A stretch of DNA of 38,302 bases. It comes from an uncultured Actinomycetes bacterium (GTDB lineage: Bacteria; Actinomycetota; Thermoleophilia; Solirubrobacterales; Solirubrobacteraceae). The notes under the pieces are model-generated. The model did no database searches, was not told the DNA's origin, and saw nothing but the letters and a program-made list of their open reading frames with translations. Of this stretch, positions 24,977 through 34,311 are shown piece after piece. Position 1 is the first letter of the stretch. The number at the start of each line of letters is the position of its first letter. Made by a program: the position numbers and the translations under genes. The stretch lies in contig CALAQT010000039.1 of assembly GCA_937888775.1 (NCBI GenBank), forward strand, positions 1 to 38,302, read 5' to 3'.

Positions 24977-25201
24977 GTCTCCGCGCAGCGCTCGGTCTGG
25001 CCGTTGCTGACTGCGAGCCGTCCTCCGGGCCGCGGCTAACTCGGCGCGGCGGTGAATCCTCGGATCGCTGTCCGTGGGTGCCGTCGGTGTTTCGCGCGGG
25101 CAACTTGCGGCTCCTGGTCGCGCTGGCCGCGGCTCGAGCGATCCGCGGTGGCGTGGCCGCAGCCTACCGAGCCGGCCCGGCGAGCTGGGAGAATTCGCAG
25201 G

Positions 25202-25665
25202 GTGGAGCGCGTCTGGGATTACCCTCGTCCGCCGGCCCTGGTCCGGTGCTCGCGCCGGTTCGAGTGCAACTGCTCGGCGCGCTGCTGGCCGATTCCACCG
25301 ATGCCCTGCGGGTGCTGGAGACCAGCCATCCGCCGACGATCTACATACCGCCGGCCGACGTCAAAGGCGAGCTGCTCGTCGCCGGCGACGCTCGCGGCAC
25401 CTGGTGTGAGTTCAAGGGCGCAGCACAATACGTGGATGCGCTGATCGACGGGATGCGGGTGCCGGCGGTCGGCTGGACCTACCGGGAGCCCTCGCCTGGC
25501 TATCACGCGCTGACCGACCACATCGCGTTCTATCCGGGCCGGGTCGACGACGCCTGGTTGGATGACGAGCGTATCGAGGCGCAGAGCAGCGACTTCTACG
25601 GCGGCTGGATCACCGGCGATCTGGTTGGCCCGTTCAAGGGGCCGCCCGGCACGCTGGGCTGGTGA
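25202..25665 (+). pseudogene. DUF427 family protein, frameshifted near its start
   Basis: GTG 25202 opens VERVWDYPRPPAL, the canonical N-terminus of DUF427 proteins. After about 25238 the family sequence continues only in the -1 frame: PVLAPVRVQLLGALLADSTD, ALRVLETSHPPTIYIPPADV, GTWCEFKGAAQYVDALIDG and DHIAFYPGRVDDAWLDDERI. One missing base between about 25231 and 25245 explains it. Restored length would be roughly 154 residues. The family is a small beta-barrel protein of unknown biochemical role. The remaining sequence is well conserved, so either the break is recent or it is a sequencing error. Confidence 0.75.
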
Positions 25666-25940
25666 TCGCCTTAGGTTACCCGGGCGCGCGAGGGGGCTAA
25701 TGGGGATTCCCCGTCGCCGGAGAAGCACACCCGATTCGGGACCCGTCGCGTTCATGCGGAGGCTGTGGGTATGGGCGCGATCACGTCACCTGTGCCTCGA
25801 CGGCTCGACCGGGTCGGTGACCGTCAGCACATCGGGTCCGCCGAGCCCCGATGCTTCACTCGCTGGAATGGCCGACCGCCTCCTGGTGACGTCCACGCGT
25901 TCGATGCTCGGGCGCGCCGTCCGACAGCGCGTGCGCGCTC

Positions 25941-28133
25941 GTGACGTTGCTCGCCTTCGACGCGGCCGGAAACCAGATAGCCGCTTCTCCGCAGACTCTG
26001 GTCGCGCAGAACGCCGGCGTCCATACGCTGCTGTCGGTCTCGACTCCGTTCGCGACGATCGTCGGTTTCAAGATCACGGCGCGAACGGACGGCAGCGACG
26101 ACGACAAACAGATCGCGATCGACGACCTCACGTTCGACACGCCCACGACACCCGCTCCGCCGGACTTCACGCTCACCCCCGCCACCACGAACGTAAACCT
26201 GGTTCAGGGCGCCGGGGCGACCGACGCGATAACGATCGGGCGACTCGGAGGCTCCAACGGTCTCATCGACCTGGCGGTCAGCGGAACCCTGCCGACTGGC
26301 GTGCATGCGGCGCTTGCACCGTACGCCACCACGATCGACATCGGTGGTCTGGTCGGCGAGGACAACAGTTCGGGGGCCGCAACGGTTGGCGCGCTTGAGA
26401 AGCTGAGGGAATACGTCTGCAGCCACGGGGAGCCGGCGCACGGCGCGGATGTTGGCGTGGAGCACAACGACATCCGCTCCGCGCAGACCAGCGGTAATTG
26501 CTGGCAGGACCTTGGCTTGACGCAGCACAGCTTTGCGTTCGTCAACTCACCGCAGCCTCTGGTCAGCGTCGCGCACGAGCTCTTCCACCTCCTCGGACTG
26601 TTCCACGCGTCGGCTGGGTGCGGCTCTACGGTCGGCGTCTGAGGCGGCACGGTGCCGGCCGACCCATGGCCGACTGACCAGCAGGGCTACTTACAGAGCG
26701 TTGGTCTGGCTCCAGCCCCGCAGGGTTACGGCTTCCCGTACCAGGTGATTCCCGCCGGGCCGGGGCTGGTCCCCGCCGCGGCCGGGCAGTCCTTTGACTT
26801 CATGTCCTACTGCGATAAGCACGGCGATGGCAATCCGCTGGGGTCATCGGAGAACTCATGGGTGTCGGTGCACAACTGGAACAAGATTCTGAGCGAGTTC
26901 GGGTACTCGGCGAGCGCGGACGTGACCCGCCGCGCCGTGGTCAAGGCACACGCGGCCGCGAAGGCCGTGGCTTCCCTGCAGGTGACGGCGTCCGTGGACC
27001 GTGCCGGCCACGTGACGATTGTCAACGTGAATCCTGTGAAGGCGCCCCCGCAAACCGCGTCCGGCTCTCCGTATCACCTCGTGGCGACTGACTCGACGGG
27101 TCGCACCCGCGTTGACGTACCGATGCTCTCGTCCTTCGGGCACATCGACTCGCGTCCAGCCCAACCAGTCCTCACGCTCAACGCGGTAGTCCCCGCTGCC
27201 GGGATCGCGAGCGTTGGCGTACTCAGCAACGTAACGATGCTCGCCAAGCGCAAGAAGAGCGTCCACCCGCCGACCGTCTCGATCCGGCAGCTCCCAAGTT
27301 TCCACGCGGGCAACGCGCTGGTCCGCTGGCGCGCAGCCGATCCGGACCGCGATGCCCTCAACGTCGAGATCGACTACTCCGGCGACAATGGACGCACGTG
27401 GAACCCGGTCTGGCTGGGACCGAACCGCGGCAGCGCGCTGCTCCCGGACCGCTACCTGTTCCGCTCGACGCGGGCCCGCATCCGCGTGGTCGCAAACGAC
27501 GGGTTTCAGACGACAACCGCGGTGTCGCGGCGCTTCAGCTCACCCGGCGCGCCGCCGACGGTGCGGATCCTGCTGCCCTGGCCCCACCTGCGTCAACCGA
27601 ACGACGCCGCGCTCGTGCTCAGCGGCCAGGCGTTCGACGACCAATCCCGGCAGCTCGCAGGAGGTCAGCTTCGCTGGATGCTCGGACGGCGGCTGCTGGG
27701 CACCGGCTCTCGGATCACCGTCACCGGCCTTCCCGCCGGCATGCGCCGGATCGACCTCGTCGCGCGCGACCGCGTCGGTCGCACGGGCGTCGTCTCCCTC
27801 ATAGTTGGACTTCGCGCGACGCGACCGCTATTCCTGAAGCTGCAGGCACCCCGCAAGCTCGGACGCAAGGCCCGGTCACTGCGTCTGACCGTGTCAAGCT
27901 CGCTCGCCGCGACCCTCGTCGTGCGCGTCGCCGGTCTACGCCCCCAGCGGTTCGCCGTCGGCAGGCGCACGCGCCACCTCACCGTGCACATCCTTCGTGG
28001 GCGCAAGCTCCTCAGCCTCCGGCTCTCGCTATCGGCCGGCGGGCTAACCCGCGCCACGGCGCTCAACGTCCCGCGGCCCGCGGTCAAGCCGCCGGCCCGG
28101 AAGAAGAAGGGCAAAATCGCGGGCGTGCCGTAA
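25941..28133 (+). pseudogene. Secreted metzincin-type zinc protease, interrupted by an in-frame TGA
   Basis: One frame runs 25890-28133 with a single TGA at 26640-26642. Before it: a beta-type domain (TLLAFDAAGNQIAASPQTLV), then a protease core with VAHELFHLLGLFHAS, a complete HExxHxxGxxH zinc motif, and paired Cys. After it: PWPTDQQGYLQSVGLAP, the Met-turn candidate FDFMSYCDKH and NSWVSVHNWNKIL, then Ig-like beta domains (ALNVEIDYSGDNGRTWNPVW) and a basic C-terminus ending KKKGKIAGVP. The zinc motif and Met-turn lie on opposite sides of the TGA, so neither half alone should be active. The true N-terminus and signal peptide are not recognisable upstream: a TGA at 25887 closes the frame, so a second break is likely. 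Origin: surface or secreted protease of an actinobacterium. Confidence 0.7.
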
Positions 28134-28256
28134 AAGGAACCCTCACGCGAGAGTTTAGGACTTGCGAGCAGTGCCGCTTCTGCATAACAAAGCGGTCGTA
28201 GCGATCTCATCTGAGCAGACTGCCGAGTTGGACAACAACCAGCATTGACGCTGAGC

Positions 28257-28367
28257 ATGGAGACGACGCCGAATACCGAGGCGGCGATCCGCACCGACCC
28301 CCGACTGTCTGAAGACAAGAAGCTGGCGCTCCTCGCGGTCTACCGCACCTACGTGAAGGAGGGCTGA
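28257..28367 (+). pseudogene. C-terminal scrap of a helix-turn-helix regulator (36 codons)
   Basis: METTPNTEAAIRTDPRLSED then KKLALLAVYRTYVKEG. The AIRxDPRLSExxKxALLAVYRxxV pattern is the usual last helix of short XRE-type regulators in actinobacteria, but the HTH itself is missing upstream. It could be a real small protein, but no ribosome site precedes the ATG. Confidence 0.4.
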
Positions 28368-28659
28368 GCTGATGTCAAGCGTCAATGATCGGCGGCATCG
28401 CTTGGGCGCGTACTCGACCTGCACGAGACAGACCGCCAACGCCGGTGCGGCGCTTGCTGGGAGAGGGTCTGTGCCGGTCGAGGAGCTCCCGGCCGAGGCC
28501 CGCGATCGGCTGAGGCGCTCGAGCCCGGCGCCGGCGAGAGGATCAAGAAGGGCGACCGCGAGAAGGGATGACCGGCACGGCACGTCGCGCCGGCTGGCCG
28601 TGGGTGAGGCGTTCGGTGGCGTCAGCGGGCTCGATCTGCGCTGCGCAGGCGCGTAGTAG

Positions 28660-28752
28660 CCAACGACCGTTCGTCACATCGAGTTGCTCGCCAACGTCGT
28701 CGTCCCTGCCATCCGCGACATCGGCCAATCCGAAGCGACATGGAGCCGCTGA
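28660..28752 (+). pseudogene. C-terminal scrap resembling a luciferase-like (LLM) flavin monooxygenase
   Basis: Frame PTTVRHIELLANVVVPAIRD followed by a short tail and stop at 28750. RHIELLAxxVxPAxR resembles the last helix of LLM-class oxidoreductases. The remainder of the gene is absent. Together with the neighbouring scrap it marks 28134-28897 as decayed DNA with no intact gene. Confidence 0.3.
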
Positions 28753-28897
28753 CGGGAGAACGAGCCGGCCAGGCCGCACGTCAGGGCCGTACCTGGCAGC
28801 GCGGGGTCCACGCCCGTGACCTCCGGAGTTTCCGTAGCTCGGGTAACTCAAGGCGCCCGAGCTTCCAGCCGTCCTGCTCGCCGGCCCGCGTGACGCG

Positions 28898-29692
28898 CTA
28901 CCCGAGCGGGATCGGGAGCCGCCGCAGGATCGCCTCGCGCACCAGGGCCGCGTCGATATCGCGGCTGACCGACGCGACGACCAGGCGGAACGCGACGCCG
29001 CGACCTATTCGCTTCGCCTCCACGATCGACATCCCGACGGGCAGCGGCGCCACAGTGAACCGGCGCGTCAGACGCAACCAGCGCGGCGTCGCCAGCCGCA
29101 TTTTGCCCCACCGCAGCGCAACGAGCTCCACCTCGACCCTGTCGTGGTCAACGACCGGCTCGACCGTCATCCTCAGACCCCGGCCTCGTCGCCGCACCTC
29201 AACGCAGCCCTCGCCGTCGACTCCCAGCTGCCACTGGGTGGCCCGCTCGTCGAGCCAGGCGACGAGCGGGCCAATCGCCGTGCTTCCGATCACGGTGATC
29301 CCCGAAGCGGTGAACTCTGGCACAGGAAATGGCTCGATCTTTACCGAGTCGGCCGCGATCGAGAGCGTCTCCAAGAACCAACCGTCTCGATCGACGTCGC
29401 GCAACTCGACGCGCGCGTCGTAATGCGCCCCAGGGCGCCGCAGTCGAATCGACTCGAGGACCGCTCGCAGCCGCTCGCCCCCGAGCACCAGCTCGATCCG
29501 CCGCCCCTCGAACCGACCCCTGAGGCCGTCGATCAGCTCGACCAACAGTTGCTCCTTCGCCGCGACGAGCTCGCGCCCGCCCACAACGGGGGCGACCCAC
29601 CAACTCGTCGCCTGCCCCCACGACTGCAGCCAAGCCTCCCCGTCGTCGGGGCGTGGACGAAATGCTCGGAAGGGATCGATGGGCGAGGACAA
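28898..29692 (-). CDS. Unrecognised 264-residue protein, possibly LmeA/DUF2993-like
   Basis: The frame begins at TTG 29692; no better start codon follows for 40 residues and no strong ribosome site precedes it, so the start is tentative. There is no signal peptide or membrane helix. The sequence alternates hydrophobic and charged residues in a beta-rich pattern: RFEGRRIELVLGGERLRAVL, ARVELRDVDRDGWFLETLSI, ITVIGSTAIGPLVAWLDERA, and TVAPLPVGMSIVEAKRIGRG near the end. The P-L-P-x-G-(x)-I/V element and repeated beta strands recall lipid-binding DUF2993/LmeA proteins, but this is a loose resemblance. It is the only intact-looking gene between the broken protease and the acetyl-CoA block. Confidence 0.6.
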   Translation of the reverse strand: MSSPIDPFRAFRPRPDDGEAWLQSWGQATSWWVAPVVGGRELVAAKEQLLVELIDGLRGRFEGRRIELVLGGERLRAVLESIRLRRPGAHYDARVELRDVDRDGWFLETLSIAADSVKIEPFPVPEFTASGITVIGSTAIGPLVAWLDERATQWQLGVDGEGCVEVRRRGRGLRMTVEPVVDHDRVEVELVALRWGKMRLATPRWLRLTRRFTVAPLPVGMSIVEAKRIGRGVAFRLVVASVSRDIDAALVREAILRRLPIPLG

Positions 29693-29811
29693 GCCGAATC
29701 CCGGCAGGAAACGCTGGTACGAAGACTACGTCGAACGTCACACTCCTGCGTTCATCTGGGGTTGCGCGTTATCCGGGGTAGGACGGGGGAGCGCGCGGGC
29801 GCATGACGGCA

Positions 29812-29845
29812 GCGCCGAAGCGGCAGCTCAGCTGCGCGCCGGCGC
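29812..29845. terminator. Hairpin downstream of the GNAT/acyl-CoA synthetase gene
   Basis: Outer stem GCGCCG (29812-29817) with CGGCGC (29840-29845) and inner stem GCAGCT/AGCTGC with a one-base loop. It lies 23 bp past the stop of the minus-strand gene. No T-run on that strand. Confidence 0.45.
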
Positions 29846-29867
29846 CGACGTTGGATCAGAGTGCTGG

Positions 29868-32513
29868 TCACCAGGTCTTGATCGGCTCACTGTGCAGGCG
29901 GCGCTGGATGCGCAGTCGCATGTCGAGGACGATGCAGCCCTTCGTCATGCACCGGACGGGATTGAGGTCGGCTTCGACGATCTCGGGAACCGCGCGCAGC
30001 AGAAGCGAGAAGCGCAGGATGAGCTCGCGCACCGCGTCCCGATCCAGCGGTGGAAGGCCGCGGAATCCGTCGAGCTGGGTCGCCACGCTCTCGGACGCGT
30101 CGATCAGCTCGCCGGCTTCCATGTCGGTGACCGGCAGCAGCCGGAACGCGGCGCTGCGGCCCAGGCCTGCCTGGCGGCCACCGAGCCCGATCGCCATCAC
30201 GGGACCCAGCTCCGGATCGGTCAGGGCCCCCACGAGCAGGTCAGCCCCGGGCGGCACGAGGGGTTGGACGACCGCGCCGATCCATCGCCGTCCCGCCGAC
30301 CGCACTCGTCGTTCGAGCTCGCGCCAGCCCGCCTGCACTGCCGCCTCTCCCTCCATGCCGAGCAGGAAGGCGTCGATGTCCCCCGCACGGGCTGGCGCGG
30401 CGAACTCGGCTTTCAGCGCGATCGGGCCCGCGATCTCCTCGGCGGCCGACGCTACACGGTCGGCGTTCGCGCAACGGTACGATCGGACAACGGCGATGCC
30501 GTGCGTTGCGACCAGCGACTCAGCCTCGGCCGTTGCCAGCCAGCGGCCGCGGTCGGCGGTGCCGCTCTCGAGCTGTGGCGCGATCAAAGCGCGCGCCGCG
30601 GCACCGTCGACATCCTTGTAGTGGGGGCGCTGGCCGAGCGGCCGTGAGAGCCAGCTTCGCCGCTCGGCCGCCCGCGCGAGCACGCTCGCGCAGGAGGAGG
30701 GAAACAGGAAGTTCGGCACGCTGCGCCGCGCGCCTCCTGGCATCCGGCCATCCGCTGTGATAACCGAGGCCACCACGGGCTTCGCGTGGGCGGCGGACGC
30801 CTGCGAGATCGCCTCGAGCACCGCTTCCGGATCGCCGCCGGAGAGGTCGACGTAGTAGGCCATAAGCGCGTCCACGCCGGCGTCCCCGAGCAGGTCTCGG
30901 ACCCCGTCAGCGTACTGCGACGGGCCGGCCTGGATTCCCAGCACGAGCGGGTTGCGGATTTCGCCACCCGTCCGGCTCAGAGCCAGTCCCCGATCCGTGC
31001 AGGCGTCGGCCGCGAGCGTCGCCACCCCGGCGGAGTTGCTGACGATCCCGATCCGTTGGCCCTTGGGCAGCGGCTGGCACTCGAAGAACCCCGCGGCGTT
31101 GAAGAGCTCCTCGCCGCTACGGAACCGCAGAACCCCGGCTTGGTGAAAGAGCGCGTCCACCACGGTGTCGCCCCGTAACGCCGCGGCAGTGTGGGAGTGA
31201 GCCTCGCTCGGCGGCGAGTCGAAGGCTCGGCGCCCCTTGACGGCAAGGATCGGCTTGCGGCGTGCGACCCGCTGGGCGATGCGCGCGAACCGCTCAGGGT
31301 TCCCGAACGTCTCCACGTAAAGCATGACCGCGGCCGTCCGGCTGTCTTCTTCCCACAGCTCGAGCAGGTCGTTGGTCGAGACGTCGGCGCGATTCCCGAG
31401 CGAGGCGAAGCTCGAGACCCCGAGCCGACGAGCCGCTGCATGCCCGAGCAGCGCGATTCCGAAGGCGCCTGACTGCGAGCAGATCGCGAGGCGTCCGCCC
31501 GGCACGCTGGCCCCCGCAAACGTGGCGTTGAGGCTCACGTCGGCATCGGTGTTGAGCACCCCCGACGAGTCCGGGCCGACCATCCGCATGCCCGCGCTCC
31601 GCACGATCTCCAGCAGCCGCTCCTCGCGCTCGCGACCTTCCTCACCCTCGTCGTGGAGCCCGCCAGTGAGAACCAGCACGGCTTTGGCTCCCTTCTCGGC
31701 CGCCTGCGAAGCGACGTCCGCCACCTCCGCGGCCGGCACGGCGATGACCACCAGGTCGGGCGCCTCCTCGAGCTCATCGCCACCCCGGACCGCCCGCATC
31801 GAGCGCACTACACCACCCGATCGGTCGACCGGAGTCACCACTCCATGAAAGCCGCCGTCGACGATGTTCGCCAACACGGCGCCCCCCAAACTACCCGGCG
31901 AGCTCGAGGCGCCCACAACGGCGACCGACGCCGGGGCGAGGATCGCCCGCAGCGACGCCACCGCGCCGCGGTGGTCGCGCTCGGCGATCCGCTCCATCAG
32001 CGCGTCGGTCGGGGTGATGTCGAGCGATACGGTGACCTCGCCGCTCGCGCCCTTGCGCCCAACCGCGAAGCCCGCCCCCTCGAAGACGCCCAGCATCGCC
32101 CGGTTGGCGGCAATCACCTCCGCGTCGAAGCGGTGGATGCCCTGCGCGGCGGCGATCGCCGCGAGCTGCTCCAGCATGCGCGTCGCCGTCCCGCGTCCTT
32201 GAAAGTCGTCGGCCACCGCGAAGGCGACCTCGGCCACGCCGGGCTCGCGCAAGCGGTCATAGCCGGCGGCCGCCACCACGCAACCCCCGTGGCGTCCGAT
32301 CAGGGCCACGCGGTCGACGCCGCCGGCCTCCGCGTAGTCGCGCGCCGCCGTGTCCGTGCGCCCGAAGCCGTGGAAGCGCATATAGCGACTCTCTTGCGAG
32401 AGCCCGTCGTAGAAGGCCTTGATGTCCTCGAGATCCTCCGGCGCGGGCGCTCGCAACCGCAGCGTTGACCCGTCGCGCAGGATCACGTCGCGGACCAACT
32501 GCTGGGTCGCCAT
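29868..32513 (-). CDS. Bifunctional GNAT acetyltransferase / ADP-forming acyl-CoA synthetase
   Basis: 881 residues, ATG 32513 with GGAGG 9 nt upstream. The order is: GNAT domain (residues 1-170; LRLRAPAPEDLEDIKAFYDG, acetyl-CoA loop DDFQGRGTATRML); CoA-binding Rossmann domain (VAVVGASSSPGSLGGAVLAN); ligase domains (MVGPDSSGVLNTDADVSLNA, SQSGAFGIALLGHA, SEAHSHTAAALRGDTVVDAL with the phospho-His candidate in SHT, GIVSNSAGVATLAADAC); and a C-terminal ATP-grasp domain (ALKAEFAAPA, VQPLVPPGADLLVGALTDPE, EADLNPV). The GNAT comes first, the reverse of E. coli PatZ. Such proteins either make acetyl-CoA plus ADP from acetate or act as lysine acetyltransferases with a degenerate ligase. It stands next to ackA-pta and a deacetylase stump, supporting a role in the acetate/acetyl-CoA/protein acetylation node. 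Confidence 0.88.
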   Translation of the reverse strand: MATQQLVRDVILRDGSTLRLRAPAPEDLEDIKAFYDGLSQESRYMRFHGFGRTDTAARDYAEAGGVDRVALIGRHGGCVVAAAGYDRLREPGVAEVAFAVADDFQGRGTATRMLEQLAAIAAAQGIHRFDAEVIAANRAMLGVFEGAGFAVGRKGASGEVTVSLDITPTDALMERIAERDHRGAVASLRAILAPASVAVVGASSSPGSLGGAVLANIVDGGFHGVVTPVDRSGGVVRSMRAVRGGDELEEAPDLVVIAVPAAEVADVASQAAEKGAKAVLVLTGGLHDEGEEGREREERLLEIVRSAGMRMVGPDSSGVLNTDADVSLNATFAGASVPGGRLAICSQSGAFGIALLGHAAARRLGVSSFASLGNRADVSTNDLLELWEEDSRTAAVMLYVETFGNPERFARIAQRVARRKPILAVKGRRAFDSPPSEAHSHTAAALRGDTVVDALFHQAGVLRFRSGEELFNAAGFFECQPLPKGQRIGIVSNSAGVATLAADACTDRGLALSRTGGEIRNPLVLGIQAGPSQYADGVRDLLGDAGVDALMAYYVDLSGGDPEAVLEAISQASAAHAKPVVASVITADGRMPGGARRSVPNFLFPSSCASVLARAAERRSWLSRPLGQRPHYKDVDGAAARALIAPQLESGTADRGRWLATAEAESLVATHGIAVVRSYRCANADRVASAAEEIAGPIALKAEFAAPARAGDIDAFLLGMEGEAAVQAGWRELERRVRSAGRRWIGAVVQPLVPPGADLLVGALTDPELGPVMAIGLGGRQAGLGRSAAFRLLPVTDMEAGELIDASESVATQLDGFRGLPPLDRDAVRELILRFSLLLRAVPEIVEADLNPVRCMTKGCIVLDMRLRIQRRLHSEPIKTW

Positions 32514-32926
32514 CGCTCATAACCTCCAGTGATGGCCAATGTAAGACGCGGCTCGGGAGGTGAGGAAGTCCGGCGCCACGGAATCCGCGGCTGATCGCCG
32601 GCGAGTGCCTCCATCGTCGCGCACACCGAAGCGGCGAGCGCGTCGAGCCCGTATCCACCCTCCAGGACGGCGCCCACCGGCGCGCCAGTCCGCCTCCTCA
32701 GCGCGCATATGTGTCGCGCCATCTCGGCGAACCAGGACGCCTTGAGCTCGCAGCCGTGCTGCTCCTCGTCGCGGTGGGCGTCATACCCTGCCGAGATCAG
32801 CACCGGGTCGGGGTGGAACTCCTCAGCGGCGGGGATCACGATGTGATCGAGCGGCGACACCCACACATCCTCGTACGAGCCTTTGGGCACCGGCAGGCTG
32901 ATCGAGTGTAACTGGTGGCCAAGGTG
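32483..32926 (-). pseudogene. 3' stump of a histone-deacetylase-like (AcuC/HDAC family) gene
   Basis: The readable family sequence covers about 148 codons: HQLHSISLPVPKGSYEDVWV, FHPDPVLISAGYDAHRDEEQ, CELKASWFAEMARHI and GAPVGAVLEGGYGLDALAAS. This is the C-terminal third of the HDAC fold, including the ISAGYDAHRDD loop and LEGGY strand. The N-terminal two thirds with the His-His dyad and most zinc ligands are absent: at about 32930 the sequence changes to a transposase scrap and the antisense of ackA. The 3' end overlaps the start of the synthetase gene by 31 bp, so the intact gene was probably cotranscribed with it, as deacetylase and acetyltransferase genes often are. Confidence 0.75.
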
Positions 32927-32940
32927 TCGCACTCGGGGCG

Positions 32941-33030
32941 ATGAGGATCGACTCGGCGGTGATCGCGACGGATTTGAAGTACCCGACCGACGCGGGGCTT
33001 GCCTCTCACTCCGCGGGAAAGTGGTTAGCA
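32941..33030 (+). mobile_element. Transposase scrap, ISNCY/IS1182-like
   Basis: A 30-codon frame reads RIDSAVIATDLKYPTDAGLA then SHSAGKWL. This matches the conserved RxDSTVVEADxxYPTDAGLA block around the catalytic Asp of ISNCY/IS1182-type transposases. No start, stop or terminal repeats remain. It sits exactly between the truncated deacetylase and ackA and overlaps the ackA -10 box. Confidence 0.6.
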
Positions 33031-33038
33031 TCCCGAGG

Positions 33039-34280
33039 ATGCCGACGACGGGCGCGAGCCCCGGCCACGCCACCGGTGGCGGTTCTGGCGGCTTGGTGCT
33101 GGTGCTCAACTCGGGCAGCTCGTCGGTCAAGTTTGCGCTGTTGCTTCCGGGGAGTGGCGAGCGTGTGATGGGGGGGATCGGTGAGCGGTTGGGCACGCCT
33201 GAGGCGTTGCTGCGGGTCCAATGGTTTCCGGCCGCCGCAGTCGAAGAACGGGTTCCCGAAGGCACTCACCGGGCTGTGATGGCCCGTGTGCTGGGTCACT
33301 TGGCCGAGGCCGGGCAGGTCGACGCTCACCTGCTCGGGGCCGGTCATCGGGTGGTGCACGGCGCAGAGCGGTTCACTTCTTCGATTCGGGTGGACGACGC
33401 GGTTATCGCCGCGCTGCGCTCGTTTAGTCACTTGGCGCCGCTCCACAATCCGGCGAATGTTGCCGGCATCGAAGCTGTGCATGCCGTCCTGCCCGACTTG
33501 CCGCAAGTTGCGGTGTTCGACACCGCGTTCCACCAGACGATGCCTGCCCACGCCTTTCGCTACGCGGTACCCGAGGGGTGGTACACGCGGCACGGGGTGC
33601 GACGTTACGGGTTCCACGGCATCAGTCACCGCTTCGTCAGCGAGCGGGCCGCCTCGATGCTCGGCCGGCCACCCCGCGAGATCCGGCTGGTTACCGCCCA
33701 CCTCGGCAACGGGTGTAGCGCGACCGCGGTGCGCGATGGCGTGTCGGTGGACACCACCATGGGGCTCACCCCATTAGAGGGGCTGGTGATGGGGACCCGC
33801 TCCGGCGATGTCGATCCGGGTCTGCTCGGGTACCTCGCCGGCAGGACCGGCATGGATGTCGAGGAGCTCACCCAGGCGCTGAACGTCGATAGCGGGCTTC
33901 AGGGTCTGTCCGGCGTGGGCAACGACATGCGCACCGTCGTCGCCGCGGCTGGGGAGGGAAACGAGCGGGCGCGGCTCGCCCTCGACGTTTTCGTGCACCG
34001 GCTGTCCAAGGCTATCGCCGGGCTGGTGGTCGGGCTTCAACGGCTCGACGCACTGGTCTTTACGGGCGGTATCGGGGAAAACAGCGCCGTCGTCCGTAGC
34101 CTGGTGCTCAGCAGGCTGGGCTTCCTTGGCTTGGCTGAGGACGTTGGGGCCAATGCCGACCACGGCCGGCAGACCGGGGGGCGCATCAGCCTTGCTGGTC
34201 CGGTCCTGGCGTTGGTCATACCGACGGACGAGGAACTCTTGATCGCCCGCGACACCTCTCGCGTGATCGCGGGCGGTTGA
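33039..34280 (+). CDS. ackA: Acetate kinase
   Basis: 413 residues from ATG 33039; TAGCAT (33026-33031) lies 7 nt upstream, so the gene may be read leaderless. An open frame reaches back to 32883 through the transposase scrap and is not the gene. ASKHA-fold motifs are LVLVLNSGSSSVKFALL (adenosine/phosphate 1), HRVVHGAERF, VFDTAFHQTMP, YGFHGISHRFV, LVTAHLGNGCSATAVRDG (phosphate 2), TRSGDVDPGLLGYL and LVFTGGIGENSAVVR (adenosine). Length is usual. It converts acetate and ATP to acetyl phosphate and ADP, reversibly, in the cytoplasm. pta follows at 31 bp. The first 15 residues (Thr/Gly-rich) are an extra, probably flexible, extension. Confidence 0.95.
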   Translation: MPTTGASPGHATGGGSGGLVLVLNSGSSSVKFALLLPGSGERVMGGIGERLGTPEALLRVQWFPAAAVEERVPEGTHRAVMARVLGHLAEAGQVDAHLLGAGHRVVHGAERFTSSIRVDDAVIAALRSFSHLAPLHNPANVAGIEAVHAVLPDLPQVAVFDTAFHQTMPAHAFRYAVPEGWYTRHGVRRYGFHGISHRFVSERAASMLGRPPREIRLVTAHLGNGCSATAVRDGVSVDTTMGLTPLEGLVMGTRSGDVDPGLLGYLAGRTGMDVEELTQALNVDSGLQGLSGVGNDMRTVVAAAGEGNERARLALDVFVHRLSKAIAGLVVGLQRLDALVFTGGIGENSAVVRSLVLSRLGFLGLAEDVGANADHGRQTGGRISLAGPVLALVIPTDEELLIARDTSRVIAGG

Positions 34281-34311
34281 CCGGGCTCTCCCCCGCGCCA
34301 TAGGATGAGGT

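Noticed and set aside
25250..25270. GGTTCGAGTGC resembling a tRNA T-arm
   Set aside because: No acceptor stem, anticodon arm or CCA-proximal pairing around it; the stretch codes for the DUF427 protein.
25666..25889. N-terminus or signal peptide of the secreted protease
   Set aside because: Frames here are Arg-rich and closed by a TGA at 25887; no signal peptide with a cleavage site could be read.
26640..26642. TGA in the metzincin frame as a selenocysteine codon
   Set aside because: The site is between catalytic motifs, not at a redox position, and no convincing SECIS-like hairpin or Sec machinery is seen; a nonsense mutation or error is simpler.
32883..33038. N-terminal extension of AckA back to 32883
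   Set aside because: It reads through the deacetylase and transposase scraps in a frame with no similarity to acetate kinases; ATG 33039 has a -10 box 7 nt upstream.
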